A stretch of 64,000 nt of DNA from Oribacterium sinus_A (GTDB lineage Bacteria; Bacillota; Clostridia; Lachnospirales; Lachnospiraceae): positions 5,446 through 69,445 of the forward strand of contig NZ_CAUTEG010000003.1 in assembly GCF_963537195.1 (NCBI RefSeq), written 5' to 3'. The stretch's first letter is position 1. Every line of letters starts with the position of its first letter. The position numbers and the translations under genes are program-made. Shown here one piece after another: positions 8,315 to 17,526 of the stretch. Under the pieces are notes generated by a model, which had not been told where the DNA came from, did not search any database, and worked only from the letters and a program-made list of their open reading frames with translations.

Positions 8315-8675
8315 AATTCAGCCAGGTTTTCTAAAGGATAGGGATGAAATGAGTGGTAATCTAAGCCCGATACTTGCAAAATCTGATGAAGTGAAGAACT
8401 GTAAAAATCAATATGTGAAGCGAATAATGCAGTATGGGTCTATAATAGGGGCAATCTGAGCCCGTCAGTACTTACTGAAAGCGAGCAAAGCGAAGCTTGA
8501 AGTTAGTACTGCTACGAAGGCGAAGTTAGCGGGAGCGTGCCACGATTATAGACCCATACTGCATTTGAGCGCATCCTTATGATAAGTACAGTCCTTCAAT
8601 ACATTGGATTAGGCTAGCGAAAGCGTGCCACGAATTTCATCCCTATCCTAATTAGAAAACCGTAAATTTATGAAT
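8315..8675. repeat. Foldback element A1 (outer member of a nested pair)
   Basis: Arms pair perfectly over 16 bp (8335-8350 with 8634-8649) and again over 8 bp (8325-8332 with 8654-8661). Its L-box is at 8353-8369 and its R-box at 8613-8629. Its loop is occupied by a complete second element (8391-8597). The right arm runs into the stop codon of the AI-2E transporter gene. It lies between two convergent genes. Confidence 0.8.
8391..8597. repeat. Foldback element A2 (nested inside A1)
   Basis: A perfect 21-bp stem joins 8426-8446 to 8545-8565. The outer ends match as GAAGAACTGT against ACAGTCCTTC. The L-box GGGGCAATCTGAGCCCG is at 8448-8464 and the R-box GTTAGCGGGAGCGTGCC at 8525-8541. A further inner stem uses CAGTACT/AGTACTG. 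Its inner part is nearly identical to that of element B on the opposite strand. Confidence 0.85.
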
Positions 8676-9843
8676 TCGCCTTCTTTGCTTCCCCTCTTTC
8701 TATCATCCGATCCACCTGTAACTTAATCAAACCGGCGATGGGGGCTGCCAGGAAGATTCCCAAAACTCCCCCCACTGCGCCGCCGATAATTAAAGAGATC
8801 ATTACCAGTAGAGGATGGATATCGATACTGTTGGAAAGCAGTCTGGGGTTAATCACATTTCCATCAACGGTCTGAATCGCAAACAGGGCTAAGACAGCCG
8901 GTAATAATTTAGAAAAATCCCCGTAAAGAGTACACACTAAAATGGTTGTTCCATAGGCCACAAAGGGACCCACATAGGGTATTAGATTTCCGATTCCGGT
9001 AAGAATTCCTATGGCTACGGCATAGCGTACCCCTATAAGACTTAGGCTAAAACTAACCAAAATAGCCATAATGATGCCGTCAATCATCTGTCCACGGATA
9101 TAACCGGAAAAGGCTCTATCCGCATCCTTTAGAAATCCGCGAAAGGCTAAAACTCTCTTTTCCCCCAAGATCAGGCGAAAAATTCTTTCCCAATATAGCG
9201 CAATCTTTACCCCATCTGCCAGAAAATAAATAGAAAAAATAATACCAAAGAGCAGAGTGCCTATCAGGCTTCCCATATTTCCCACGGAGGATATGAAATT
9301 ACTGCCCAGGTTTTGTACAAAGCTTAAAAGCTTTGCTAAAAAAGTTCGTATTCCCTCCTGCAAATCATTTCCCGCAATAGGAATCTCTGAAACTCTTTGG
9401 TTCAAATCCTCATAAAAACTTTTTAAAAGAAGCAGTAGGCTCTCCAATCCCTTGGCAAAATCTTCTCCCTGAATCAGCTGAATATTTTTGGTCAGGACGG
9501 ATACAAAAAGAGAGGCAAGCAGTACCAGGGAAAGTAAAATCAAGAGATAGCAAAGCAGAATGCCCAGGTTTCTCCGAAGCTTCTCTTTCTTCTGAAAAAG
9601 AGGAATTTTCCCCAATACTCTCTCCAGCAAAGAACAGAGAGGACTGAACAAATACGCCAAAGCAAATCCCAAGAGCAAAGGAGAAGTCACTTGGGACAGC
9701 CAGGAAAAGTGCCTTGTCCATAATGAGGGAATCCCTTCCAGATGATCCACCAAACGGCTTCCCAGATGATACAGGAGGGCCGTCAGCAATACATATACCG
9801 AAATCATCAGGTATTTTTTATTCCATAAATCTTTCCAATTCAT
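8668..9843 (-). CDS. AI-2E family transporter
   Basis: A 391-residue integral membrane protein of the AI-2E exporter family (PF01594; YtvI/YdiK/PerM-like). Two N-terminal helices, a long amphipathic cytoplasmic segment around residues 120-190, and a cluster of C-terminal helices are visible. Conserved blocks are YIRGQMIDGIIMAI and GIGNLIPYVGPFVA, followed by DGNVINPRLL. Family members have been linked to autoinducer-2 export, sodium/proton antiport or general permease function, so the substrate is open. It is a single gene. Its stop codon abuts the right arm of foldback element A1, which may act as its terminator. Confidence 0.9.
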   Translation of the reverse strand: MNWKDLWNKKYLMISVYVLLTALLYHLGSRLVDHLEGIPSLWTRHFSWLSQVTSPLLLGFALAYLFSPLCSLLERVLGKIPLFQKKEKLRRNLGILLCYLLILLSLVLLASLFVSVLTKNIQLIQGEDFAKGLESLLLLLKSFYEDLNQRVSEIPIAGNDLQEGIRTFLAKLLSFVQNLGSNFISSVGNMGSLIGTLLFGIIFSIYFLADGVKIALYWERIFRLILGEKRVLAFRGFLKDADRAFSGYIRGQMIDGIIMAILVSFSLSLIGVRYAVAIGILTGIGNLIPYVGPFVAYGTTILVCTLYGDFSKLLPAVLALFAIQTVDGNVINPRLLSNSIDIHPLLVMISLIIGGAVGGVLGIFLAAPIAGLIKLQVDRMIERGEAKKANS

Positions 9844-9945
9844 TTCTTTACTTCCCTACTCTTCTACTATCTTTGCTTTAACCGCAGTTATTGCCCTGAC
9901 CGGTTGTTTTACTTTCATCGTTGTCTTTATACTCGCTACTCTTCC

Positions 9946-10872
9946 TTATCTTGTCCGAACAAAGATTCTGCCGTTTGCCTTTGGCACATGTCCTGCTCCT
10001 ACAAAGAATACTAAGGTCAGAATGGTTACCACATAGGGAATCATGGAAAGCAAGTGAGGAGATACCATATTTCCGGATCCAAGCAATGCACGAAGACCGT
10101 TACACAGTCCGAAAATCAGGCAGCCCAGGAAGGTTCCCTGGGGAGTGAATTTTCCGAAAATCACCGCCGCAATGGCGATAAATCCCTGTCCCACAATAAC
10201 GGAGGGGCGGAACTGGGATACGGTAGCCAAGGTCACAAAGGCTCCTCCCAGGCCGGACAAAAAGCCGGAAAGAATCACCGCAATGTAGCGAACCTTATAG
10301 ACATTGATTCCCAAGGTTTCACAGGCCCAGGGGTGTTCTCCTGCTGCCCGGAGCCGCATACCGTAACGGGTTTTAAAGAAAATAAACCAAAGCAAAAGCA
10401 CCAAAAGAAAGCTAAGATAAGCCACGGAATAGGTGCTTACCACATTGTACAGGAAGGAACCTGAAGCAAACTTCCCTTCAAACATCTTCGGAAGCTTTGC
10501 GGATAAATCCAAAGCCGGTGTGTCCGAAGAATTGTCAAAAATCGCCTTGCAAAGGAAAACTGCAAAGCCCGGTCCGACAAAGTTAATGGCCGTTCCCGCA
10601 ATGGTTTGATCCGCATGAAGGGACACACAAACCACCGCATGAATCAAACCAAGAAGGGCTCCGGCACATCCTCCCGCAAAAAATCCCAGCCATCCGTTTC
10701 CGGTAAAATAGGCCACACAGGCTCCTACAAAGGCGCCCAGAGTCATCATTCCTTCGATTCCGATATTTACCACACCGGAACGCTCGGAGCAACAAGAACC
10801 AAGCCCTGCCAAGAGGAGGGGTGGCGTAGAAATCAAAACCGCATTTAACAGTAATCCCAGATCATTCAGCAT
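9946..10872 (-). CDS. Nucleoside-type ABC transporter permease (second subunit)
   Basis: A 308-residue permease of the BPD_transp_2 family, the smaller of the two membrane subunits in BMP-type nucleoside/purine importers (YufQ/NupC-like). Hallmarks are RSGVVNIGIEGMMTLGAF near residues 31-48 and GLGGAFVTLATVSQF further on. About eight to nine membrane helices are expected. Its start overlaps the end of the preceding permease gene by 11 bp, indicating translational coupling. It is the last gene of the six-gene operon that begins with the lipoprotein at 17402. Substrate is inferred from the family, not shown. Confidence 0.9.
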   Translation of the reverse strand: MLNDLGLLLNAVLISTPPLLLAGLGSCCSERSGVVNIGIEGMMTLGAFVGACVAYFTGNGWLGFFAGGCAGALLGLIHAVVCVSLHADQTIAGTAINFVGPGFAVFLCKAIFDNSSDTPALDLSAKLPKMFEGKFASGSFLYNVVSTYSVAYLSFLLVLLLWFIFFKTRYGMRLRAAGEHPWACETLGINVYKVRYIAVILSGFLSGLGGAFVTLATVSQFRPSVIVGQGFIAIAAVIFGKFTPQGTFLGCLIFGLCNGLRALLGSGNMVSPHLLSMIPYVVTILTLVFFVGAGHVPKANGRIFVRTR

Positions 10873-11935
10873 GGCTCTCTCCCTTCTTTTGGAATCCTCT
10901 CTGTACCAGATTTTTAATCACCGGCGTGATGGCGATGAAAATGATGATGGTTCCCATGATAATGCTTACCACTTCCGCAGGAACATCCACCGTTGTTAAT
11001 TTGTTTCCGCCATACTTCATGGCACCATAGAAAAGACCAGAGAAAATGCAGCCTAGGGGATGGGTTCCTCCAATCAGCGCCACCGTAATGCCCTGGAAGC
11101 CATAGCCCTCCTGAGCGGCAAACATGGAGACACGCTCAGACATACCCAGGATTTGCACTGCTCCACCAAGACCTGCCAGAATACCGGATAAGGACATAGA
11201 CAAAAGGAAAACTCTCTTGGAATTGATTCCCCCATATTCCGCAGCACTGCGGGAATAGCCCACCGCCCGAAGCTGATAGCCAAAAGTGGTTTTGCTCAGA
11301 ATGAACCAGATCAGAAAGGCAAAAAGCAAAGCCAAGGGTACGCCGGCATGAAGCTCCGCTCCCCCCGCAAAGGGGATCAAAGCCTGGGGAATCTTCATGG
11401 AGGCGGTCGCTAAAATATTCTTACTGGCCTCTGCTCCCTGGTCGGTATGAATCGTCTTTAAATTCACCACATAGTTGGAAAAATAGAAAGCAATCCAGTT
11501 AAACATAATATAGGAAAGCACCTCATTGATACCCTTTTTCACCTTGAGAAGGCCTACCAAAAAACCCCAAAAAGCGCCGGCAAGAGCCGCTACCACAAGG
11601 CAGAGAAGCACATGGAGGGGCGCAGGCAAAGGAAATAAAATCCCCACCACAACAGCTGCCAAACTGCCCATCACAAACTGACCCTCTGCGCCAATATTAA
11701 AAATTCCGGTACGGAAGGAGAAAGCAACGGACAGACCTGTGAAAATCAGGGGTGCTCCGTAAATGATGCTGTAAAACATAAACTTAGGCTTACCAAAAAC
11801 ACCCTGATACAATTTTCCGTAGGCCTTCACCGGGGAAACCCCGATGGCCTGCAATAAAACAGCCCCTACCAAAAAGCCGATGGCGATGGAAAGAAGGGTG
11901 TAAAGCAAGGAACTTTTTAATATTTTCTCTTTCAT
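10862..11935 (-). CDS. Nucleoside-type ABC transporter permease (first subunit)
   Basis: A 357-residue permease of the BPD_transp_2 family (YufP/NupB-like). The motif FRTGIFNIGAEGQFVMGSLA near residues 74-93 is diagnostic of this transporter class, and GLGGAVQILGMSERV follows in the second half. It forms the membrane channel with the smaller permease, whose gene overlaps its 3' end. The ATPase gene lies 2 bp upstream. N-terminal signal anchor, about ten helices. Confidence 0.9.
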   Translation of the reverse strand: MKEKILKSSLLYTLLSIAIGFLVGAVLLQAIGVSPVKAYGKLYQGVFGKPKFMFYSIIYGAPLIFTGLSVAFSFRTGIFNIGAEGQFVMGSLAAVVVGILFPLPAPLHVLLCLVVAALAGAFWGFLVGLLKVKKGINEVLSYIMFNWIAFYFSNYVVNLKTIHTDQGAEASKNILATASMKIPQALIPFAGGAELHAGVPLALLFAFLIWFILSKTTFGYQLRAVGYSRSAAEYGGINSKRVFLLSMSLSGILAGLGGAVQILGMSERVSMFAAQEGYGFQGITVALIGGTHPLGCIFSGLFYGAMKYGGNKLTTVDVPAEVVSIIMGTIIIFIAITPVIKNLVQRGFQKKGESHAE

Positions 11936-11937
11936 AC

Positions 11938-13590
11938 TTACTCCTTTCCTCCTGCCATATATAGTCCCAAGGTATACTCATCCGCCTCATTTCCGGCGAA
12001 GCTCTTCTGAATATTTCCGGAGAAAATAACGCCGATTCTATCAGACAAGCCCATAACCTCTTCCAACTCAAAGGAAATCAAGAGAATTCCCCTGCCCTTA
12101 TTTCTTTGTTCCACCAGATATTTATGCACAAACTCAATGGCTCCCACATCCAAACCTCTGGTGGGGTTAAAGGCAATGAGGAGCGACTTGTCATTTTCCA
12201 CCTCTCTGGCAATAATCACCTTCTGCTGATTTCCGCCGGAAAGCTGTCCTGCTGCACGGCTTTCGCAGCCCTTCGGACGAATGTCAAATTTCTCAATCAT
12301 CCTGGAGGCATGCTCTTCAATAGCCTTCTTCTGTAAAATTCCTCCCTTAGAGTAGGGCGCTTCCCCATAATTTTGTAAAATCAGGTTCTCCGCTACGGAG
12401 AAGTCCAGTACCAGTCCATGCTTCTGCCGATCCTCCGGAATACTGGAAAGGCCTGCATCAAAGATTTCTCTGGGGCTTTTATGGAAAATGTCCTTTCCTA
12501 AAAGCTGAATTTCTCCCTCTGTGGCCTGAGCCAGTCCGGTTAAGATTTCCACAAGCTCAGACTGCCCGTTTCCGTCAATGCCGGCAAGTCCCAGAATTTC
12601 TCCGGCTCTTACCTCCAGATTTAGCCCCTTTAGGATTTCCACCCCTCTATAGTCCTTGGCATGGAGATTTTTCACGGAAAGCACCACTTCTCCCGGCTCC
12701 TGAGTCTTCTTTTCCACTACTCGATTCACTTTTCTTCCCACCATCATGGCTGCCAAATCGTCCTCCGAGCAGGAACATACATCCACGGTATCAATGTACT
12801 TTCCCTGTCGGATAATCATACATTTATGGGCAATGCATTTGATTTCCTTTAATTTGTGGGTAATAATCAGGATGGACTTTCCGGCCTTGGTCAAATGGGA
12901 AATAATTTCCATTAACTCATCAATTTCCTGGGGAGTAAGGGAGGCGGTAGGCTCGTCTAAAATCAAAATGTCCGCACCACGGTACAAAACCTTCAGAATC
13001 TCCACTCTTTGCTGCATGCCTACGCTGATGTCTTCCACCTTGGCATCCACATCCACCATCAAATGGTACTGTTCGGAAAGCTCCCGAATCCTTTTCTTCG
13101 CTCCGTTTAAGTCCACAGTAAGCCCCTGCATGGGCTCCGCCCCCAGAATAATATTTTCCGCAACGGTAAAGGGAGGGATCAGCATAAAGTGCTGATGCAC
13201 CATACCGATTCCCAAGGAAATAGCCTTTTCCGGGCTGTCCATCTCTACCTTTTGTCCACGAACCAGAATTTCTCCGGAGCTTGGGCGAAGCATGCCGTAG
13301 AGAATATTCATAAGAGTAGACTTTCCCGCTCCGTTTTCCCCTAAAATCGCAAGAACTTCTCCCTTATGAAGCTTTAATTGCACATGGTCATTGGCCACGA
13401 AATCTCCAAAGCGCTTCACAATGTCCCGCATTTCAATAACCGGTTCCTGCTCCCCGATTCTCAAAGAGCTTTCGGCTTTTTCGGAATCCTTCGCTTCTCC
13501 GGCATTTTCAAAATTTCCGGAATCCTGCCCCTCTCCTGTTACCGCATCCGGAGTCCCTTCCCATGCCTTTGTCTCTTCATCTCTTCCCAT
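11938..13590 (-). CDS. Nucleoside-type ABC transporter ATP-binding protein
   Basis: A 550-residue protein with two tandem ABC domains, as in YufO/NupA/RbsA-like ATPases. Walker A of the first domain is GENGAGKS at residues 84-91 with signature SVGMQQRVEI; the second domain has degenerate Walker A (GIDGNGQS) and signature SGGNQQKVII, which is normal for this class. Unusual is a polar, acidic N-terminal extension of about 50 residues before VIEMRDIVKRFG; typical relatives are near 510 residues. A start at a later codon is possible but no Met is available until residue 54. It energises import of nucleosides by the two permeases encoded next. Confidence 0.92.
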   Translation of the reverse strand: MGRDEETKAWEGTPDAVTGEGQDSGNFENAGEAKDSEKAESSLRIGEQEPVIEMRDIVKRFGDFVANDHVQLKLHKGEVLAILGENGAGKSTLMNILYGMLRPSSGEILVRGQKVEMDSPEKAISLGIGMVHQHFMLIPPFTVAENIILGAEPMQGLTVDLNGAKKRIRELSEQYHLMVDVDAKVEDISVGMQQRVEILKVLYRGADILILDEPTASLTPQEIDELMEIISHLTKAGKSILIITHKLKEIKCIAHKCMIIRQGKYIDTVDVCSCSEDDLAAMMVGRKVNRVVEKKTQEPGEVVLSVKNLHAKDYRGVEILKGLNLEVRAGEILGLAGIDGNGQSELVEILTGLAQATEGEIQLLGKDIFHKSPREIFDAGLSSIPEDRQKHGLVLDFSVAENLILQNYGEAPYSKGGILQKKAIEEHASRMIEKFDIRPKGCESRAAGQLSGGNQQKVIIAREVENDKSLLIAFNPTRGLDVGAIEFVHKYLVEQRNKGRGILLISFELEEVMGLSDRIGVIFSGNIQKSFAGNEADEYTLGLYMAGGKE

Positions 13591-13632
13591 CTTCCAAATG
13601 CTCTCCTTCCTCGATTTCCCTTAAGTTCCTAA

Positions 13633-14559
13633 TTAAATCAAGAGTATGTCCTGCATCCCTTCCTGTTCGGCCAGCTCCTTCAAAGCCTTCAGTTCTTCCT
13701 CACCGGGACTCTCAAACTGCCTATATTGCTCCCGTACCCCAAACTCCCGGTAGGCAATGATTTTGTAGCGGATTTTCTGTCCCTTCCTTACATAAGAAGA
13801 CAACTCCCTGGATACCTTCTCCACCGTATCCTTTCCGGAAAAAAGTCCCGGCACCACTACCGTCCTTACCTCAAAGAGTTTATCATATTCTGCTAAAATT
13901 CGCATATTTTTTAGAATTTCCTCATTGGAAAACCCGGTAACCCTTTTATGCTCTTCCCCATTATAAGCTTTAATATCCAACATCACCCCGTCAATGTAGG
14001 GCAATAAATCTTTTTCGTCCTTGGAAAAATCATAATAGCCGTTGGAATCCAGTAAAAATCCTATGCCCCTCTTTTTACAGAGCATCCCCAATTCTCGTAA
14101 GAATTCCGGATAAAGGGTACACTCTCCCCCGGACACGGTGATTCCCCGGATAAAGGGAAGGTTCTTGGAAGCCTCCTGAAACACTTCCTTCGCACTCATC
14201 CGGCGGATTCTGGGGCTGGCATTGTGTGTGCAAGCATGAATACATTGGTCACAGCCGATACATTTTTCCGGAGAAAAGGCTACCCTTCCTTCTTCCCAAT
14301 AAATGGCCTTGGTGGGACAGCCCGGAATGCAGTCTCCGCAGTGAATACACAGGGCTCTGGTTTCCGGATTATGGCAGTATTTACAGTCCAGATTGCAGGC
14401 CTGTAAAAATATTGCAGTTCGATTTCCCGGACCGTCCACAGAGCTGAAGGGGATAATCTTGTTTACCGGGACTTTTATTTCTGCCTGTCCCCCCTCGACT
14501 CTACTTTCCGGCTTTTCTCTATCTTCTTGCTGCTCTTTCTTTACTGCTAATTCTTGCAT
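13633..14559 (-). CDS. yjjW: YjjW family glycyl-radical enzyme activase
   Basis: A 308-residue radical SAM protein. The CxxxCxxC cluster site is C55-N-L-D-C59-K-Y-C62, followed by two 4Fe-4S ferredoxin motifs (C71, C74, C77, C81 and C100, C103, C106, C110), the layout of activases of the non-PFL type. It would use SAM to install the glycyl radical on the YjjI protein encoded just upstream. About 30 polar residues precede the conserved core VNKIIPFSSVDGPGNR. An attenuator-like terminator separates yjjI and yjjW. The position inside a nucleoside-transporter operon is notable, because in Escherichia coli yjjW-yjjI lies next to the deo nucleoside catabolism genes. Confidence 0.92.
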   Translation of the reverse strand: MQELAVKKEQQEDREKPESRVEGGQAEIKVPVNKIIPFSSVDGPGNRTAIFLQACNLDCKYCHNPETRALCIHCGDCIPGCPTKAIYWEEGRVAFSPEKCIGCDQCIHACTHNASPRIRRMSAKEVFQEASKNLPFIRGITVSGGECTLYPEFLRELGMLCKKRGIGFLLDSNGYYDFSKDEKDLLPYIDGVMLDIKAYNGEEHKRVTGFSNEEILKNMRILAEYDKLFEVRTVVVPGLFSGKDTVEKVSRELSSYVRKGQKIRYKIIAYREFGVREQYRQFESPGEEELKALKELAEQEGMQDILLI

Positions 14560-14594
14560 GGTACGAAATTCCTCTCTTCTCCCAGTATAACGAA

Positions 14595-14624
14595 AAAGAG
14601 GAAGCTTGAATACGCCTCCTCTTT
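14595..14624 (-). terminator. Attenuator hairpin between yjjI and yjjW
   Basis: An 8-bp stem (AAAGAGGA at 14595-14602 with its complement at 14617-14624) followed on the minus strand by TTTTT. It probably lowers expression of yjjW and the downstream transporter genes relative to yjjI. Confidence 0.7.
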
Positions 14625-14653
14625 CGTAAAAACATAATACAATCCATGAATGT

Positions 14654-16201
14654 TTAGCGAACCTTACGCTCCAAAATCTTTCCGTTTTCGGCTGCGCCCA
14701 AACCTAAAGCCACGGTGTCCTGCAAAACACTCTTTCCTTGCTTCAGCTTGTCCATCTCGGATTTCTTCACCAGATATCCGGTAATACGAATCACGTCGGA
14801 ATCGTTGGAATAGAAGGAAAGGTAGCGAAGATTCTTTTGGAAAGCCCCCTTCATAATATCCAAAACATACTCCGGATTTTGGTGAATGGTTCTGTCAATG
14901 GGGAAAAGGTCTCCTGTTCCGGAGGGGAAGTAATGGTGGAAATGAGACAGAACTTCCATTTGGTCTGCCAGATTCTCCGGTTCCTCTCCGATGGGGATTC
15001 TGGTTCCCGGGCTGATTTCCACATCTGTGGAGATACCTACCTGGGCATGGAGGAGGAAATGTCCGTTGCTGACCTCACAATAAGGATTCTTGTGGGCTTC
15101 GTTAAAGGCAGAAATGCAATCCATAATCTCTACCCCAAGCTCCGTTGCCTCCTTGCTGTGGCCAAAGCGACAATCACCCTTTCCTTCCTTTTCCAGAAGA
15201 ATATTGACCGCCTCGGCAAGTCCCACCAAGCCGAACATAGCGGAAAAACGGTCTCTATGGATAAAGCCTTCTTTCGCCAGGAAGTTATTCTCGAAAAAGC
15301 CGGACTCTTCCACGATAAAACGAATTCGCTCATCCATATAGCGCACACAAAGGTCCATGATATAGGGAAGCTCTTTCTCCAGAAAATCCTTTCTGTCCTT
15401 GGCTCTCTTGGCAATATTACTTAAGATCAGGCGAACAAGGGTATAGGCTCCCCCTCCGTATGCCAAGCCGTTGTAGCAAGAAGCAATCACATAATTTCCG
15501 GAAAAATCCTTGGAATACATCCGGTGGTTGCAAAAGCTTGGCTTGGCACTGGCCATAGCACAACGAATGGCTTCAATGGCAAAGTCATCCTCGGTAAGCT
15601 CCTCATCATATTTCAAGGTAAGATTGGGGACTGCATCCTTGGTTTCCGCCATAGCCCGAAGCAAAAGTCTTCCGGCCTTGGTAGCCTTGGGGCCAATGTT
15701 GGCATGGGCGAAGGAGTCCAGAATCGTTCTGTCCATCTGGATACAGAAAAGCTTAATCATTTTAAAGGCAAGCTCTTCGTCCATATCCTGCACAAAGGGA
15801 TCCAGCAGGGTGTCCAGCTGTCCCACATAAACCGGATAATTGGTTACGGATGGAACATGCTTATAAAAGATTTGCAGAGCGTTAATGGCTTCATACAAAT
15901 CCTTGGGAGGCTCTACCTGCAAGAAAGCGGAGCCCTCCCGAAAGAATTTCTCATAATCCGGGATGATATAGCGGGGACGCATAGGAGCATTTCCTTCGAA
16001 AAGGTCGCAAATGCACTGCTTCTCCGGCTCACAACGTAAAACTTCCAAAAGTCCTTCGGGAAGGTTCAGAACAGAGAGAAGGGAGTCCGCATGATTGGCC
16101 ATTGTGGCTACCTTCTGCTCGTGGGTCAAGCTCTTTGACTTTACTGTTTCCAGCATAGCCTGCCGAGCCGCTTCAACTTTTTCCATGGATATTTCTTTCA
16201 T
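14654..16201 (-). CDS. yjjI: YjjI family glycyl-radical enzyme
   Basis: A 515-residue glycyl-radical enzyme, the same length as E. coli YjjI (about 516). The C-terminal radical motif is IRITGY with Gly475 as the expected radical site; a candidate active-site cysteine is C242 in VIASCYNG. Two further Cys-rich spots (C57, C63, C65) lie near the N terminus. The reaction catalysed is, to my knowledge, not firmly established. The enzyme is oxygen-sensitive by class, fitting an anaerobe. It lies second in the operon, 70 bp after the lipoprotein gene and before its activase, which suggests it processes what the transporter imports, plausibly a nucleoside or sugar derivative. AAAGGA precedes the chosen ATG; an ATG five codons later is possible. 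Confidence 0.92.
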   Translation of the reverse strand: MKEISMEKVEAARQAMLETVKSKSLTHEQKVATMANHADSLLSVLNLPEGLLEVLRCEPEKQCICDLFEGNAPMRPRYIIPDYEKFFREGSAFLQVEPPKDLYEAINALQIFYKHVPSVTNYPVYVGQLDTLLDPFVQDMDEELAFKMIKLFCIQMDRTILDSFAHANIGPKATKAGRLLLRAMAETKDAVPNLTLKYDEELTEDDFAIEAIRCAMASAKPSFCNHRMYSKDFSGNYVIASCYNGLAYGGGAYTLVRLILSNIAKRAKDRKDFLEKELPYIMDLCVRYMDERIRFIVEESGFFENNFLAKEGFIHRDRFSAMFGLVGLAEAVNILLEKEGKGDCRFGHSKEATELGVEIMDCISAFNEAHKNPYCEVSNGHFLLHAQVGISTDVEISPGTRIPIGEEPENLADQMEVLSHFHHYFPSGTGDLFPIDRTIHQNPEYVLDIMKGAFQKNLRYLSFYSNDSDVIRITGYLVKKSEMDKLKQGKSVLQDTVALGLGAAENGKILERKVR

Positions 16202-16271
16202 TTTCTGTCCTTTCTATTTCCCTGTCTTACTCTTTCAGAAAATTCACATCCCTGTAGTATTTTCTCTGTAC

Positions 16272-17402
16272 TTAGTTGTCTAACTCGTAAACATCTCCGT
16301 ACTTTGCTTCAAAGTCTGCCTTGTTGTTTGGCACCTTCAGCTCGCCGGAAACAATCTTCTTCTTTATTTCTTCTACTTCTTTAACCACTGCAGGATCAAT
16401 GTTCTCCGTACCGGGAGCAAGGTCTACACCTTCATCAGCCAAAGTATAGGTCTTTACACCGCCCTTGATGTTGCCTTCCACCAATTCCTTGCTTACATCA
16501 AATACCGCATTGTCTACTCTCTTCATAGCAGAGGTCAAAATGGTCTCAGGAGCGATAGAGCTCTGATCACTGTCTACACCGATAGCCCAGATTTTAGCTT
16601 CCTTACAAGCATCGATTACGCCCAGTCCGGTTCCGCCGGCTACCTGGAAAATAACATCAGCTCCATTGGTTACCATGTTGTTTGCTGCAGTCTTTCCTGC
16701 TGCAGTATCTGCAAAGGAGTTGGCATTGGCCTGTAAAACCTTAGCACTTGCATTGGCATCCAAAACACCTGCTGTATAGCCGTATCCGAACTGGTTCATC
16801 ATGTCGGTTGCCATTCCCAAAACGATACCTACGGTATTCTTCTTAGTGGTCTTTCCTGCAACATATCCTGCAAGGTAAGAAACCTGTGCCTGCTCGAACA
16901 TCAGGGAAGTAACATTGGAAACATCCGCTAAGGAAGCATCATCCACGATGGCAAACTTTACATCCGGGTTGGAAGCGGACTCTGCCTTTAAAGCATCTGC
17001 CAAAGCATAACCGATACAAATAATTAAATCATAGTCCTCATCCACAAAGGTCTCGATATTGGGCTTATAGTCCGCATCGGTCTTAGACTCCAGATACTTT
17101 GCCTCAATACCAAGCTCCTTCTGTGCTCTCTGTAATCCTTCCCAAGCAGACTGGTTGAAGGAACCGTCATTTACTCCTCCTACGTCGGTAACAATACCAA
17201 CCTTCAGACCCTTGCCGGAAGAAGCATCCTTCTTTTCCGACTTGCTCTCCTCCACCTTCTCGGAACCGGCCTCTGTACCCTTCTCGGAACCCTGCTCGGT
17301 AGCCTTTGCACTTTCTTTCTTCTCTCCGCCGGAAGCACCGCAAGCCGCTAAGCTGAACGCCATGGTCAAAGCCAGGAATGCCGCAAAGATTCTTTTCTTC
17401 AT
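16272..17402 (-). CDS. BMP family nucleoside-binding lipoprotein
   Basis: A 376-residue substrate-binding lipoprotein. The signal peptide ends in the lipobox LAAC with Cys21 as the lipidated residue, followed by about 40 residues of Lys/Glu/Ser-rich linker. The mature domain starts near GLKVGIVTDVGGVNDGSFNQ, the signature of BmpA/PnrA/Med-type proteins, which bind purine nucleosides. It captures substrate at the outer membrane face for the ABC transporter encoded downstream. It is the first gene of the operon; promoter and structured leader lie directly upstream. Confidence 0.93.
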   Translation of the reverse strand: MKKRIFAAFLALTMAFSLAACGASGGEKKESAKATEQGSEKGTEAGSEKVEESKSEKKDASSGKGLKVGIVTDVGGVNDGSFNQSAWEGLQRAQKELGIEAKYLESKTDADYKPNIETFVDEDYDLIICIGYALADALKAESASNPDVKFAIVDDASLADVSNVTSLMFEQAQVSYLAGYVAGKTTKKNTVGIVLGMATDMMNQFGYGYTAGVLDANASAKVLQANANSFADTAAGKTAANNMVTNGADVIFQVAGGTGLGVIDACKEAKIWAIGVDSDQSSIAPETILTSAMKRVDNAVFDVSKELVEGNIKGGVKTYTLADEGVDLAPGTENIDPAVVKEVEEIKKKIVSGELKVPNNKADFEAKYGDVYELDN

Positions 17403-17470
17403 TTCTCGTCCTCCTTAGATGAAGTCTTTTCTATTCGCCGTTTCCCTCCGAAGCCCTCGGCAAATAATAA
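17403..17470 (-). promoter_or_regulatory. Structured 5' leader of the nucleoside-transporter operon
   Basis: In the transcript AAGUCUUUU, about 15 nt after the start, can pair with AAAAGACUU just before the ribosome binding site, with an inner helix UUUGCCG/CGGCGAA. The hairpin sits immediately upstream of AAGGAGG and the lipoprotein ATG. It does not match the purine riboswitch core that I know. It could tune translation or protect the mRNA. Confidence 0.5.
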
Positions 17471-17472
17471 AA

Positions 17473-17526
17473 GACTTGTCACATGTACTCTCCCATTATA
17501 GGGAAGAAAGAATACGGTGACAAGTC
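17473..17526 (-). promoter_or_regulatory. Promoter of the nucleoside-transporter operon with paired operator
   Basis: Minus strand TTGTCA (17518-17523) and TATAAT (17495-17500) are spaced by 17 bp. A perfect 10-bp inverted repeat, GACTTGTCAC at 17473-17482 and its complement at 17517-17526, brackets the promoter, one half over the -35 and the other just after the start point. The centres are 44 bp apart, about four helical turns. Confidence 0.8.

Noticed and set aside
17403..17470. Purine riboswitch before the nucleoside transporter operon
   Set aside because: The hairpin lacks the conserved three-way junction sequence that I know for that class.
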